Positions 44,177 to 55,886 of a DNA stretch of 64,000 nucleotides are shown here, one piece after another. Within the stretch, counting starts at the first letter, position 1, and each line of letters opens with the position of its first letter. The stretch comes from Elymus sibiricus (taxonomy: Eukaryota > Streptophyta > Magnoliopsida > Poales > Poaceae). Made by a program: the position numbers and the translations under genes. The notes under the pieces were generated by a model. That model was not told where the DNA came from. It saw only the letters and a program-made list of their open reading frames with translations, and ran no database searches. The stretch is from NCBI GenBank assembly GCA_039707655.1, contig CM077668.1, positions 65,365,086 to 65,429,085 of the forward strand, given 5' to 3'.

Positions 44177-45693
44177 TGATACGTCCATTTTGCATCATGT
44201 TTTACTACTGTTATTTATAGTGTTTTTAATCAATATAACACTTTGTGGAGCTATTCTAATGCCTTTTCTCTCTAAATATGCAAGATTCACACAAGGAGGG
44301 AGAATACCGGCAGCTGGAATTCTGGACCTGAAAAAGGTCTGTCAAGATACCTATTCTGCACAACTCCAAATGAGCTGAAATTTTCTGGAGAATTATTTTG
44401 GAATATATAAAAAATATTGGAAGCAAAAAGTACCAGAGGGGGCCACCCAGGCGCCCACGAGGCACCAGGGCGCGCCACCCCCCCAGGCGCGCCCTAGTAC
44501 CTCGTGGGGCCCCTGGCCCACTTCTGGCCCCCATTTTCTGGTATATAAGGGCATTTGACCTAAAAAAATATAGAGAAGACTTTTGGGATGGTGCGCCGCC
44601 GTCTCGAGACGGAACTTGGGCAGGAGCACTTTTGCTCTCCGGCGGAGAGATTCTGCCGGGGATACTTCCCTCCGGGAGGGGGAAATCGTCGCCGTCGACA
44701 CCACCAGCGACCCTCTCATCGTGGGAGGGCTAATCTTCATCAACATCTTCACCAGCACCATCTCATCTCAAACCCTAGTTCATCTCTTGTATTCAATCTT
44801 TGTCTCAAAACCTCAGATTGGTACCTGTGGGTTGCTAGTAGTGTTGATTACATCTTGTAGTTGATGCTTGTTGGTTTACTTGGTGGAAGATTATATGTTC
44901 AGATCTATTATGCAATTCAATACCCTACTGGTCATGAACATGTTGATGATGTGTGAGTAGTTACGTTTGTTCTTGAGGACATGGGAGAAGTCTTGTCATA
45001 AGTAATCATGTGAATTTGGTATTCGTTCGATATTTTGATGATGTGTATGTTGTGATTCTCTTAGTGGTGTCATGTGAACGTCGACTACATGACACTTCAC
45101 CATCTTTGGGCCTAAGGGAATGCATTGTGGAGTAGTAATTAGATGATGGGTTTCTAGAGTGACAGAAGCTTAAACCCTAGTTTATGCGCTATTACGTAAG
45201 GGGCTGATTTGGATCCACATGTTTAATGCTATGGTTAGAGTAGTCTTAATTCTTATTTCGTAGTTGCGGATGCTTGCGAGAGGGGGTAATCATAAGTGGG
45301 AGGTTTGTCCAAGTAAGGGCAGCACCCAAGCACCGGTCCACCCACATATCAAATTATCAAAGTAGTGAACGCGAATCAAACTAACATGGTGAAAGTGACT
45401 AGATGAAATTCCCATGTGTCCTCAAGAACGCTTTACTTATTATAAGAGATCGTTCCGGCCTGTCCTTTGCTACAAAAAGGATTGGGCTATATTTCTGCAC
45501 TCTTTGTTACTATTGTTACTAGTCACTTGTTACAAATTATCTTGCTATCAAACTACCTGTTACCGATAATTTCAGTGCTTGCAGAAAACACCTTGCTGAA
45601 AACCGCTTGTCATTTCCTTCTGCTCCTCGTTGGGTTCGACACTCTTACTTATCGAAAGGACTACAATTGATCCCCTATACTTGTGGGTCATCA
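44177..45693 (+). repeat. 3' LTR of Gypsy F
   Basis: 1517 bp, TGATACGTCCATTTTGC to TTGTGGGTCATCA. GC-rich hairpin at about 44452-44509 and TATATAAGGGC at about 44542. Confidence 0.93.
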
Positions 45694-45698
45694 TGTAT

Positions 45699-48600
45699 CT
45701 CTGCATATCCTCGCGTTTTCACGCTTTCACAAAATTCATATTTTGTGTGGAATTGGCTTCGTATATATGTGAATCACTGGTTAAACCTTGATTCCTCGGA
45801 CTGAGCTATGGAGCAACTATCTTCAATAGTGTTCCATTGACCAAACCCATCTTGGAACTATACTAAGTTCATGAACGAACTGTACGATTCAACATCTTCT
45901 ATGTCGCTTTGAAAGCGGCAACATACTTAGCCTTAGTTATAGAATTCGCCACAGTAACCTGTTTGGAACGATTTCCAAACACCGTGCCACCATATCGTGT
46001 ATTACACAAAACCCTTAACTTAAATCGAAAATTGCATGGAGTATTGATGAAGACTGTATCGATGCAATTACTTACAACGAGCACTTCAAAATCTCTGCTT
46101 GCGAGAAAACATGTCATCAGTGCTACTCCAGTACTCAATGACATTTTTCACTGTTGTCCCATGATCAGTACTTTGATCACTTTGGTATCTATACTCGCAA
46201 CTCCTTGGGAGTACTGGACATATCTGGTTGTTTTACATACCATGGAATACATGATTAATCCAAACACGAAAGTGTGTGGAATCTCCATCATGTATTTTGC
46301 TCATCAGTGTTTTGGGACACCGAGTCTTGCAAAAACCCTTTCCATGTGACTTCGGCAAGAATCACTCCTTGGCGTTTTAATGCTAAACTGTTCTAGCATC
46401 TTGTCAATATGTATTTTTTTGGCTTTAGCCTATTAGGCAATTCTATCTCGCAGATAAATATGCCTAATGTCAAGGCTATCTAGCCCAATCAGTTCATCGA
46501 AAACTATTTTCAATGAAGTCCTAATTCGCGTCAAGAAATTTATATTATTTCCAATCAACAATGTGTCAAGCACACAAGGTTTTAAGAAATATTATTATGC
46601 TCCTACTTACTTTCTTGTAACCACAAGCATCTTCGTTACCCATTGATGAAATCAAACTCTTTTGACTATTTCATCAAAAACGAAGATTCCAACTCCATTT
46701 TGCTCTCTTCTATCCATTGCTGGAACTCTGAAGTTTGCATACTTACTAGCATCCTCTAGATTGAAAAAATACCTTGGACTGTACCACATGCAAGTCCTAG
46801 GTTGCATTTCCATCACATGGAAATCCTTTTGGCATCCATGTATCATATCTCAAGATTGAAATATGTATTAATTGCTAGTTTAACCCGATCTGACTTTAAG
46901 CATCGCTATGGTGAGACAACCTCATCGTAGTCAACTCCTTGAACTTATTATTGCAACAAGTCGAGCTTTATGGATAAAACATTTTATCCACATCAGTTTA
47001 TAGTTCCATTAATGTTCGTTAGACTCTAAGTCTTCCGAAGGGTTTATCAAGATATAATCTTGAATCATTTATGGAAACCATCTCGGATTATATTGGCATT
47101 TAGCCAATTCCGGAGTCAGGGCCCATCAACGCTTCCTTGTGTATCGTAGGTATACTGTTGTCTAACAACAATATCTCGCTTGCGCACCTGAGTGGTTTGC
47201 ATGAGTTTTGCCTACGTGGTTCAGTTGCAAGTTCGACCGAAGTCCATACATCTCATGTAGAGGCTTCCGTATCAGTCGCAGTAGGAAACTCTGGAATTAC
47301 TTCAAAGGTTTCTTTCCTTTGATCTGATGACGAAGATACTATTATCTCGTCGAGTTGCACTGTGCTCCCACTCACCTTTTTGCAAGAACCATTCTCTTTA
47401 AAAGCATACCGTTCTTGGTGGCAAACCTTTTTGCCTCGGTATAGTGGTGGAGGAATTCCCAATTACTTGAGATAACCTACAAAGTAGTACGTGTCTGATT
47501 TGGAATAGGTTTGTAAATATTTTACACAAGCCCCATATTCCAAATGTTAAGAAAAGACAAAGCATGGTTGGGCGTACCATACCATGGCGTCATTTGAACA
47601 GACCTGATGGCACTCTTTTCAGTGTAAAAGCCGCAGTCTCTAAAGCATTACCTATAAAAGGGATAATGGCAAATTGATTTATGTCATCTTTGATCTTACC
47701 ATGTCACAAATGGTTTGAATACATCTTCACGGACGTACCACTCACAGTGGAGTTCCGGGAGGTGTAAGTTATGAAACCTTTTTCACAACTCATCAGACAT
47801 TCGCTAAGCTTGTAACTCAAATATTCCTTTCCGCAATCAAGTTGCAGAAACATAATTTTCTTGTTACAATAATTTCTACTTCATATTGAAAACCTTATGA
47901 ATGATTTCAAAAGATCCAGACTTACGTCTCATAAAGTAAATATCCATATATCCACTTGAGTCATTTCTGAAGATAGATAAATCCACTGCCAGCAACAACA
48001 TTTATTGGACTACACACATAAAAATGTATGATCACCAATAAGTTTGTTACTCGTTCCTTATGGCCTATGAATGGTATTTTAGTCACTTCACTTTTCGGAG
48101 GAAAGTTGCAAGTGTCAGATGATTTATAATCAAACGACTTCAAAATCGATCATTATGGAATTTCTCCATGCTGGTTTCTCCAATGTGACCAAATGCAGTG
48201 CCACACATGTGTGGTATTCTTTTAGTCTTGCGACATTTAGCGTCAGTGTTATGGATGTATCATATTACCATCAATATTCATAACATACATCCCATCCATG
48301 ATGGAAGCATGGCCCTTATGTTATTCATAACACTAAACAACAATTGTTCTTTTATGAACAACCCTTTTGCAACAAACATTATGCAATGGGCTAGAGTGTG
48401 TAAAAACTCTAAAATGAATTATCAAAGTAAATTTAGAGGTAATATATTATTATCTATATTCATAACATACATCCCATCCATGATGGAAGCATGGCCCTTA
48501 TGTTATTCATAACACCGAACATCAGAAGTTCTCTTATGAACAACCTTCTTGCAAGATACTTTATGCAATGGGCTAGAGTGTATAAAAACTCTAAAATGAA

Positions 48601-50089
48601 TTATAAAAATAAATACATAGGTAATGTACCGAGTATAGCAACTTTTACTATGTTCCCAGCGCATATCTAAACCTCACTCCGGCAAGTCTTTTAGGCCGTA
48701 GTAGTCCTTGCATCGAGTCGCAGCAGAATGCAATCGAGCGGGTATCTTTTGTGATCAACTCACAATACCCAGGAATTAGTGATTAACATGTTTAATCATA
48801 ATTCCCAAGAACTACTTCTTTGACCAGCCTTCCATACATCTATAACTAGTATGACATTCTTACAAGAGCTGGATTTTCCAGTCTTCACTCCTTTTGCCTT
48901 TATACTTCTAACAGTTTAACTTTTAGTATTTCTCCTACTCTCAGAAGAAGCACCCAACTTAAGTGTGGCATTAGCCCCAGACTTCTTAGGCGTGTAAGTC
49001 ACACTAACACCCTTTGGACATTTCCTTTAAGTTGTTGTTTTATTCACCTTCATCATATGACAGGCGTTCTACTGGATCCCTCTGTTATTAGTCAAATGCA
49101 TAGTAAACACTTTTACTAATAGTTTGCAAAACAAACATTGCTTTGGATATCCCATATCTTTTAGCCTTTGTTTGTGTCTGAAAATGATTTTCAGTTCCAT
49201 GAATATCACATAGCTATCCCTAAACATTTTAAGTTCGGGTCTCATGGAAGAAAACATATTTAACTTGACCGTAACGGAGTTCTAGCTTTTGGATCGAAGG
49301 ACGAGAGTCACATTATCCTTCTTGGCACTTTTGAGGACAATCCTCACATTACGTTACCAACCGTAAAGTTTTAACGAGATATTTAACAGCTTATTCAATT
49401 TTAACAGGGAAGGTGGAAACGCGAGCCATTATTCTACAACTATTATGCAAATCACACTTAGACAGTGTTCATAATTAATTGCACTAAGAATTAAAAGAAT
49501 TAATTCTAAAGTGCGCTCCCACTCAAATCAATATCTCTCAAAATTGATTATGAGTGATTCAAGACCCGCATTTCAATTCAACGCCACGGTTCGAGATGAA
49601 CTCAAATGGCGTGAACTTCAATCGGTAGGCAAACTTGCCGATCACATCTCTATGTGATTCTTGTTCATCTTTCGATGCGTGTGTTCCGAGCTCAGGACTG
49701 TCCTGCCTGAACGTCAAGACAACCAAGTGAACTCGCTGCGAGATCTCAACTCACCCGCCTCACACTTCTCTAATCGTTCGCACCCATGGAGATCATGTGA
49801 TGCCCCGAAGAGATAGGTGCCGTGATGGTGCTACACTTGGGAGAACACTAACTACTTGATATTTTTGTGAGAGATCACCCTAATAAAAGCGACTACCGCG
49901 CAATCAAGAAGGGTGCATCATAAGGGATTAACATCTCAGGCAATTCATAATAGCATGATATGGTATAGCCCTTTCTGACGGAGAAGTCTTTAATTTCTTC
50001 GTCTTCGGCATTCACATCGGTGTTCACCTTTGCGAAGATTGCCACCACCTTGTCGATGGACCAGATAATATTGCTATCTCTATAGCTAA
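45699..50089 (-). pseudogene. Decayed internal region of Copia B
   Basis: Collinear with the internal region of A. The RNase H remnant at 45899-46144 (minus) reads SITKAKYVAAFKAT, as in A. The 182 bp tandem duplication recurs at about 48268-48630. The empty site of solo LTR 2 lies near 47588. A frame at 49893-50153 contains SYRDSNIIWSIDKVVAIFAKVN, shared with A, with no known domain. No pol gene can be read. Confidence 0.6.
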
Positions 50090-50102
50090 CACTACTGGAA
50101 TC

Positions 50103-50480
50103 AGAGAATTTGCCATCAGCCAGCTCTTTGCCGTCTGCTAGCGGACGGCACATAAGAATTTTGCCATCAGCTTACAAAAAGCAGACGGCACAAATCAGGC
50201 TGATGGCAAACATACAGTTTGCCATCAGCCATTTCTTTGCCATCCGCCAGCCGACGACAAAGGGCCTGAAGGCAGACGGCAAAGAGCCCAGATGGGCCCC
50301 ACTGGACCGTGGAGTGGACTAGATCAGGTGGACGGGCTGGATGCCGTCCGCTGGATCTTTGCCGTCCGCTTCAGCGCTCTTTGTCGTCTGCTAGCAGACG
50401 ACAAAGAAGATGGCCTAACTAACGGCCGTGCCCCCCGGCCCCACCCCTCTTTGCCGTCTGCTAGCAGACGACAAATAGGC
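50103..50480 (+). repeat. Left subterminal repeat region of CACTA G
   Basis: Multiple copies in both orientations of TTTGCCGTCTGC / GCAGACGGCAAA and variants (TTTGCCATCAGC). In CACTA elements such arrays are the binding sites of the TnpA-type protein. Confidence 0.85.
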
Positions 50481-50931
50481 TGCCTAAGTAACAGCCGTGC
50501 CCCCCTCTGTCTCCCCCTCGATCTCTCTCTCTCTCCTCCCCACGTCACCCACCCCACCCGCCGCCCCAGCCCCGCCCGACGCCGCCGAGCCTCGCCGCCG
50601 GCCCCTGTGCCCAGCACCGCCGCCGGCCACTGCGCCCGCCCCGCCACCGGCCCCTGCTACCGCCCCGCCCCCCGGCCCCTGTGCCCGCGACGCCGCACCG
50701 CCGGCGAGCCCCGGGCCGAGCCCCGCGACGACCCACCGCCGGCGAGCCAGGCCGCGGCGCCGCCCCCTCCCCGCGGCCCTTCTCCAGCACCGCAGCGCCG
50801 GCATCCTCCCTGCGGCGGCCCTCCTCCACCAGCCCCTCCGAGGTGAGCTTTTTTTTCCTATTTTTTTTTTCTGTTTTTTGCTGTTTAGGTTTAGGTTAGA
50901 GTGCTAGGTTTAGGTTTAGATTTACATAATT

Positions 50932-50985
50932 AGAAGAAGAAAGAAGAAATATGAAAAAAGAAGAAGAAGAAAAATAAGAATAAGT

Positions 50986-51018
<33 letters not shown>

Positions 51019-51148
51019 AGAAGAAGAGGAGGAGGAGAAGAAAACAAGAAGAAGAAGAAGAAGAAGAAGAAGAAGAAGAAGAAGAAGAATAAGAAGAAGA
51101 AGAAAAAGAGGAGAAGAGGAGAAGAAGAAGAGGAAAAAGGAAAAGAAG

Positions 51149-51180
<32 letters not shown>

Positions 51181-51417
51181 AGAAGAAGAAGAAGAGGAGG
51201 AGGAGGAGGAGAAGAAAAGAAGAAGAGGAGGAGGAGGAGGAGAAGAAAAGAAGAAGAAGAAGAAGAGGAGAAGAGGAGAAGAAGAAGAAGAAGAAGAAGA
51301 AGAAGAAGAAGAAGAAGAAGAAGAAAAGAAGAAAAAGAGGAGGAGGAGAAGAAGAAGATGAAGAAGAAGAAGAAGAAGAAGAAGAGGAGGAGGAGAAGAA
51401 AAGAAGAAGAAGAAGAG
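50932..51417 (+). repeat. Long GAA/GAG-rich simple repeat
   Basis: About 485 bp of (GAA)n with GAG and AAA interruptions, lying in what looks like the first intron of the transposase gene (a donor-like G|GTGAGC at about 50841 precedes it). Confidence 0.93.
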
Positions 51418-51875
51418 GCGTCGACGGAAAAACCCTAAATGATAACTCTTTAGGTTAGGGGTTGTTGCGGGGAACGAGTAGTGCGAATCGTTTTTTTACA
51501 ACTTGGCGGTGGCATCCTATTGTAAATATTTAGTTAGGTTGACGGAAAAAACAATAATGCTATGTTACTCATCTTTGGATTTAAATGTGCAGTTGTTTCG
51601 TCGCTGCGAGGGTCTGGTGTTCGACGACCTCCCCGTGCGTTTGACGAGCGCTCCTGCGTTCGTGGGTGAGCACAAATGACATCTCCTCCCCCCCTTAATT
51701 TGCTCTGTTCCGGTCTTCGTGCCGATGAAACTTGCTAGCTATAGGTGTCTTCAATCATCAGTATGCGTGACCAGTATGTGTCTCCCGTTTGAAAGGGCGG
51801 CATCTATTAATATGCATGTCTTTGCATATTTATAACCGCCATTCTTTCGAATTGTCCAACGTTATCCATGGACAG

Positions 51876-52089
51876 CCCGAGTATGTGTAGATTGGGTTCG
51901 TTTTCCCATGCTCTGCTCCGGATCCGATGCAGAATTTTGTCAGTGCCTCCCTGTTGTTCTCCGGGTACACATCCTCTCTGTTTATTGCCGAGACGTGTAT
52001 CAGGAGAACAGCGGGGAGGTGCTGCCGAAATTCTGCGTCGGATCCGGAGCAGAGCATGGGAAAACGAACCCAATCTACACATACTCGGG
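51876..52089 (+). repeat. Inverted repeat (hairpin) in the transposase 5' intron
   Basis: Arms 51876-51970 and 51995-52089, 95 nt each with a 24 nt loop. I count about 9 mismatches; most are C/T or G/A differences that would still pair as G:U in plus-strand RNA. It lies between a probable donor GTGAGC near 51665 and the acceptor GTTTAG near 52210, so it is probably intronic, about 130 bases before the transposase ATG. Confidence 0.85.
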
Positions 52090-52222
52090 TGGGATTAGGA
52101 CCTATCTTTACCTATTAGCGTGTAGGTTGCATGGGCGTAATAAAATTGACAAACTTAATTAACTGATGAATATATATGATGAATTATATATATATTTCTT
52201 GTGCGTTTAGTAGGTAGGCAAG

Positions 52223-55200
52223 ATGAGTGATCGTGCATGGATGTACACCGACCACCCTAGTCAGGAAGACATGACCACTGAATGGTTAACAAAAACCAAG
52301 GGGTTTGTGAAAGCTGCATTTGCAAATGGCCAGAGAAAAACCTGGTGCCCCTGTCTTTGGTGTGACAACTTTAAAAAGAGGACAGAGGATGAAATGGGTA
52401 AACACCTGCAGAAGTGGGGTTTTACGCCTGATTATACGGTGTGGACATTTCATGGTGAGTCTGCCCAACGTACCAGAGCTGAGGTGGTTCGTTGTCGAAC
52501 CGACGAGCATGGTACCGGGATCAACGATATGGTGCAAGACTTTGATGATGCTCGGGATTCGGATGAGGAGATGGAGGAATCTGCAAAGGCCTTCAATGAA
52601 ATGTTGGAGTCTTCAAAACGTCCTCTCCACGAGCACACTGAGCTTTGTCAGCAGGATGCCATCGCACAAGTAATGGCTCTGAAGGCTCAATTCAACTTGG
52701 GAAGAGAATGCTATGACGCGATGACGACACTATTTGGACGCTTTCTACCCAAAGGCCATGTAATGCCTGCAAACCTGTACCAGTCAAACAAAATCCTCCG
52801 TGCACTTAAGATGCCACATGAGAAGATAGATGCCTGTGAGAACGGATGTGCCTTATTTAGGCTTGAGTATGCGGGCTTGAACTATTGTCCCATTTGCAAG
52901 TCTTCCAGGTATGTTGTGGTAGACAACGGTATGGGTGAGAAGAGGCAGACCAAAATCCCCGTTAATGTTCTTCGGTATCTGCCAATCATACCAAGACTTC
53001 AACATCTTTTCATGGTCGAAGAGACGGCCAGACAGATGACATGGCACAAATTGGGCAAAAGAACCGAACTAGATGCAGATGGGAATCAGATGATGGTACA
53101 CACATCAGATGCTTTTGCGTGGAAGAAGTTCGATGAATTACATGGGGATAAAGCGGCAGATCCAAGGCATCCTCGAGTCTGCATCGGCACGGATGGGTTC
53201 AATCCGTTTGGTATGATGGCAACCCAATACAGTTGTTGGCCTGTATTTGTCATTCCACTCAATCTCCCCCCTGGACAGATTATGCAAAGAAAGAACATTT
53301 TCCTGACGTTGATAATTCCAGGGCCCAACTATCTGGGGAAGAATATGAATGTGTAAATGCAGCCGCTTAAGGATGAATTGCAAGAAGCTTGGGATAATGG
53401 GTTCAAGACATACGACGCGGCTAGCAAACAAAACTTCATAATGTGTGTCTGGTACATGTACTCGATGCATGACTTGCCGGCGTATGCGCTATTCGTTGGC
53501 TGGTGTGTGCATGGAAGGTTCCCGTGCCCCACATGCAAGGCAGCTCTTCAGTTTCATTGGCTGGAGGCGGGTCACAAGTATTCTTGCTTCGACTTGCATA
53601 GACCGTTCCTGGATCCTCGCCATAAGTTCAGAAAAGAGAAGAAGAACTTCATCAAAGGTAGAGTTGTCAAAAACTCTGCACCACCTGCGTTGACAGGCCA
53701 ACAGATCTTGGATCAGTTAAACGCTCTCGAGCCTGATCCAGAGCGTCCAGGGTATTTCAAGGGGTATAATTCGGAACATGCCTGGACTCACAAGACATGC
53801 TTGTGGGATCTGCCTTACTTCAAAGACCTCCTTCTTCCACACAACATCGACGTGATGCACACTGAAAAGAATATCGGCGAGGCCCTTTTTGGTACATTGT
53901 TCGGCATAGAGGGGAAGTCAAAGGATAATCCTAAGGCTAGAGTCGATCAGCAGACTCTATGTGATAGACCATTATAGAACATGCGACAACCGAAAGGAAA
54001 GAAGAACTGGACAAAGCCAAAGGCTTGGTTCAATCTTGGAAGGCCAGCTATGAGGGAAATTATCTTGTGGGTGAAAATGCAGTTGATGTTCCCCGATGGG
54101 TATGCAGCGAATCTAAAGAGGGGAGCGAGTCTTGAAAAATTGAAAATATTTGGTCTCAAGAGTCATGATTGGCACATATGGCTTGAGCGGGTAATGCCGG
54201 TGATGTTGCGTGGCTTTATCCCTGAGGATGAATGGCTAGAATTGGCAGAGCTGAGCTATTTCTTCCGTGTTGTTTGTGCGAAAGAACTATCGCATGCGGT
54301 GATAGATGACATAGAAAAGTTGGTGCCGGAGTTGCTCTGCAAGTTAGAGAAGATCTTTCCACCGGGCTTCTTTAATCCAATGCAGCATTTGATTTTACAT
54401 CTCCCGACCGAGGCAAGATTGGGGGGGCCCGTGCAAAATCGTTGGTGCTATGCAACTGAGAGGATGCAGAAGATGCTTCGCGCAAAATGTAAAAATAAAC
54501 GTAGAATTGAAGCATCGATGGCCGAGGCATTCATTACTGAGGAGGCGGCAAACTTCGTGACAACACACTACGAAGCCAAAAATTGCCATTTGCATAATCC
54601 GAAGCCTCGGTACAATGCTGGCGACCCTAATAAGGTGGATCCAACCTCAGCCTATTCAAAGGGAAGCTCGCGCGAGCCGGTGCTTCGAAACCAATAGAGT
54701 TGGATGTCGAAGAATGGCGGACCATTTCGTTGTATATCTTCAACAACCTAACAGAAGTGCGGCCGTACATCGAGTAAGTTTTCGGTACATTGTTTCGCAT
54801 CTTCTAATTATTCCTTTGAACTGCTCTTATTCCCAGATATTTGATACAGTCGATACGTCGCTAAATTCTCCGATGGAGCGGTGATCCAAAAGGATTCCGT
54901 CGAAGAGTATGAGCTTCTGGCAAAGCATGGAGGCGGCTATCCCGGTTTCATCTCTTGGTTCAAACAAACGGTAATTAGCATTAATAGACCATTTCATTTC
55001 TTGGTCTAATTTGCGGCTAATGCAACAATTCTTTAGTATTAAACTTGTAGGCTAATTCAGAGTCTATGGACGCCGAATTGAGACAAGCCGCTAATGGCTT
55101 TGACTATAAGGTCCGTTCATTTGAGAAATACGACATCAACGGGTATCGCTTTCATACCTTTGGCAAAGAGCTATCTATGGCCGACCGAAAATCTACAAAT

Positions 55201-55664
55201 TGTGGTGTCTCTGCTATCGGCGAAGGAGGTACCGAGTATTATGGAAGAGTTGAAGCAATTTATGAACTTCTATTCTATGGTGAAAACCCACTGAACGTCG
55301 TAGTCTTCAAATGTTATTGGTTCCAGCCGAAGGAGATTAGAAGGACTCATGAACATATAGGGCTAGTAGAAATCAAACAAATCACCCATTTAGATGTTCC
55401 CGCTGTCTATATTACGGCTCAACAGGCGACCCAAGTTTTCTATCTACCGTGGGCATGCCAAACTAATGCAAATCTGAAGGGTTGGGATGTCGTTTATGAA
55501 GTGCCGCCACATGTTTGACCACCTCCCCCAATGAAGAGGATTATGAACCTCACATTAACCCAGACACATATGATGGAGAATTCTTCCAAGAAACACGTCT
55601 TTCCAAAAAACGTTTCAAGAACCGCTCTACTTCAACCCAGAACATGGAAGTTCCCAGGGTTTGA
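52223..55664 (+). pseudogene. TNP2-like CACTA transposase, interrupted
   Basis: Catalyses element excision and insertion in the nucleus. Starts MSDRAWMYTDHPSQ at 52223. Residues about 1-80 are the transposase-associated domain (WCPCLWCDN, WTFHGE). The TNP2 core includes DGFNPFGMMATQYSCWPV near 53187-53240 and HNIDVMHTEKNIGEALFGTL near 53843-53900. A DUF4218-like part lies at about 54045-54560 (GYAANLKRG, EDEWLELAELSYFFR). After two short introns (donors near 54773 and 54971), a DUF4216-like part at 55066-55518 has VVVFKCYWFQP. An acidic/basic tail ends at 55664. Breaks: TAA at 53354-53356, TAG at 53975-53977 (both in frame), a frameshift near 54650-54680, and another near 55518. Confidence 0.9.
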
Positions 55665-55705
55665 GGTGGAAGTTCACCGAGGCTCGTGGTGCGGAGTTCC
55701 CGTAG

Positions 55706-55878
55706 CCCGATGAGGGTCAGCTTCCACAGCTAGGATTGAGCTGGGAGCACTACTTGGCTGCCCAGGACCTGCCGGACCACATCGGGCAAAACTTCCCAGG
55801 GTTTGTCACGTTGCCCGATGAGGGTCAGCTTCCACAGCTAGGATTGAGCTAGGAGCACTACTTGGCTGCCCAGGCCCC
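55706..55878 (+). repeat. 108 bp-period direct duplication
   Basis: GCCCGATGAGGGTCAGCTTC and the following 45 bases through TTGGCTGCCCAGG occur at about 55706-55770 and again at about 55814-55878, nearly identical. It sits at the start of the second gene of the CACTA element. Confidence 0.85.
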
Positions 55879-55886
55879 GCTGGACC

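Larger units (their letters stand above)
35507..45693 (+). mobile_element. Gypsy element F, Athila lineage, with extra ORF
   Basis: A 10187 bp element with LTRs 35507-37025 and 44177-45693, flanked by the target duplication TGTAT (35502-35506 and 45694-45698). The empty site is seen in A near 10317. The primer site is complementary to tRNA-Asp and the RT reads FLDGYSGFSQIPV and FMDDFSVYG, both typical of the Athila lineage. Order: gag, protease, RT, RNase H, integrase, then a long 3' region with an additional small ORF. I count about 28 substitutions between the LTRs (under 2 percent). Coding is interrupted by several frameshifts and one stop. Confidence 0.95.

Noticed and set aside
50292..50907. 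Pro/Ala-rich frame of 184 codons near the CACTA left end
   Set aside because: GC-rich 5' leader of the CACTA element, open in several frames on both strands; no conserved domain.
50932..51417. Possible Lys/Glu-rich coding sequence
   Set aside because: Simple GAA repeat in an inferred intron.
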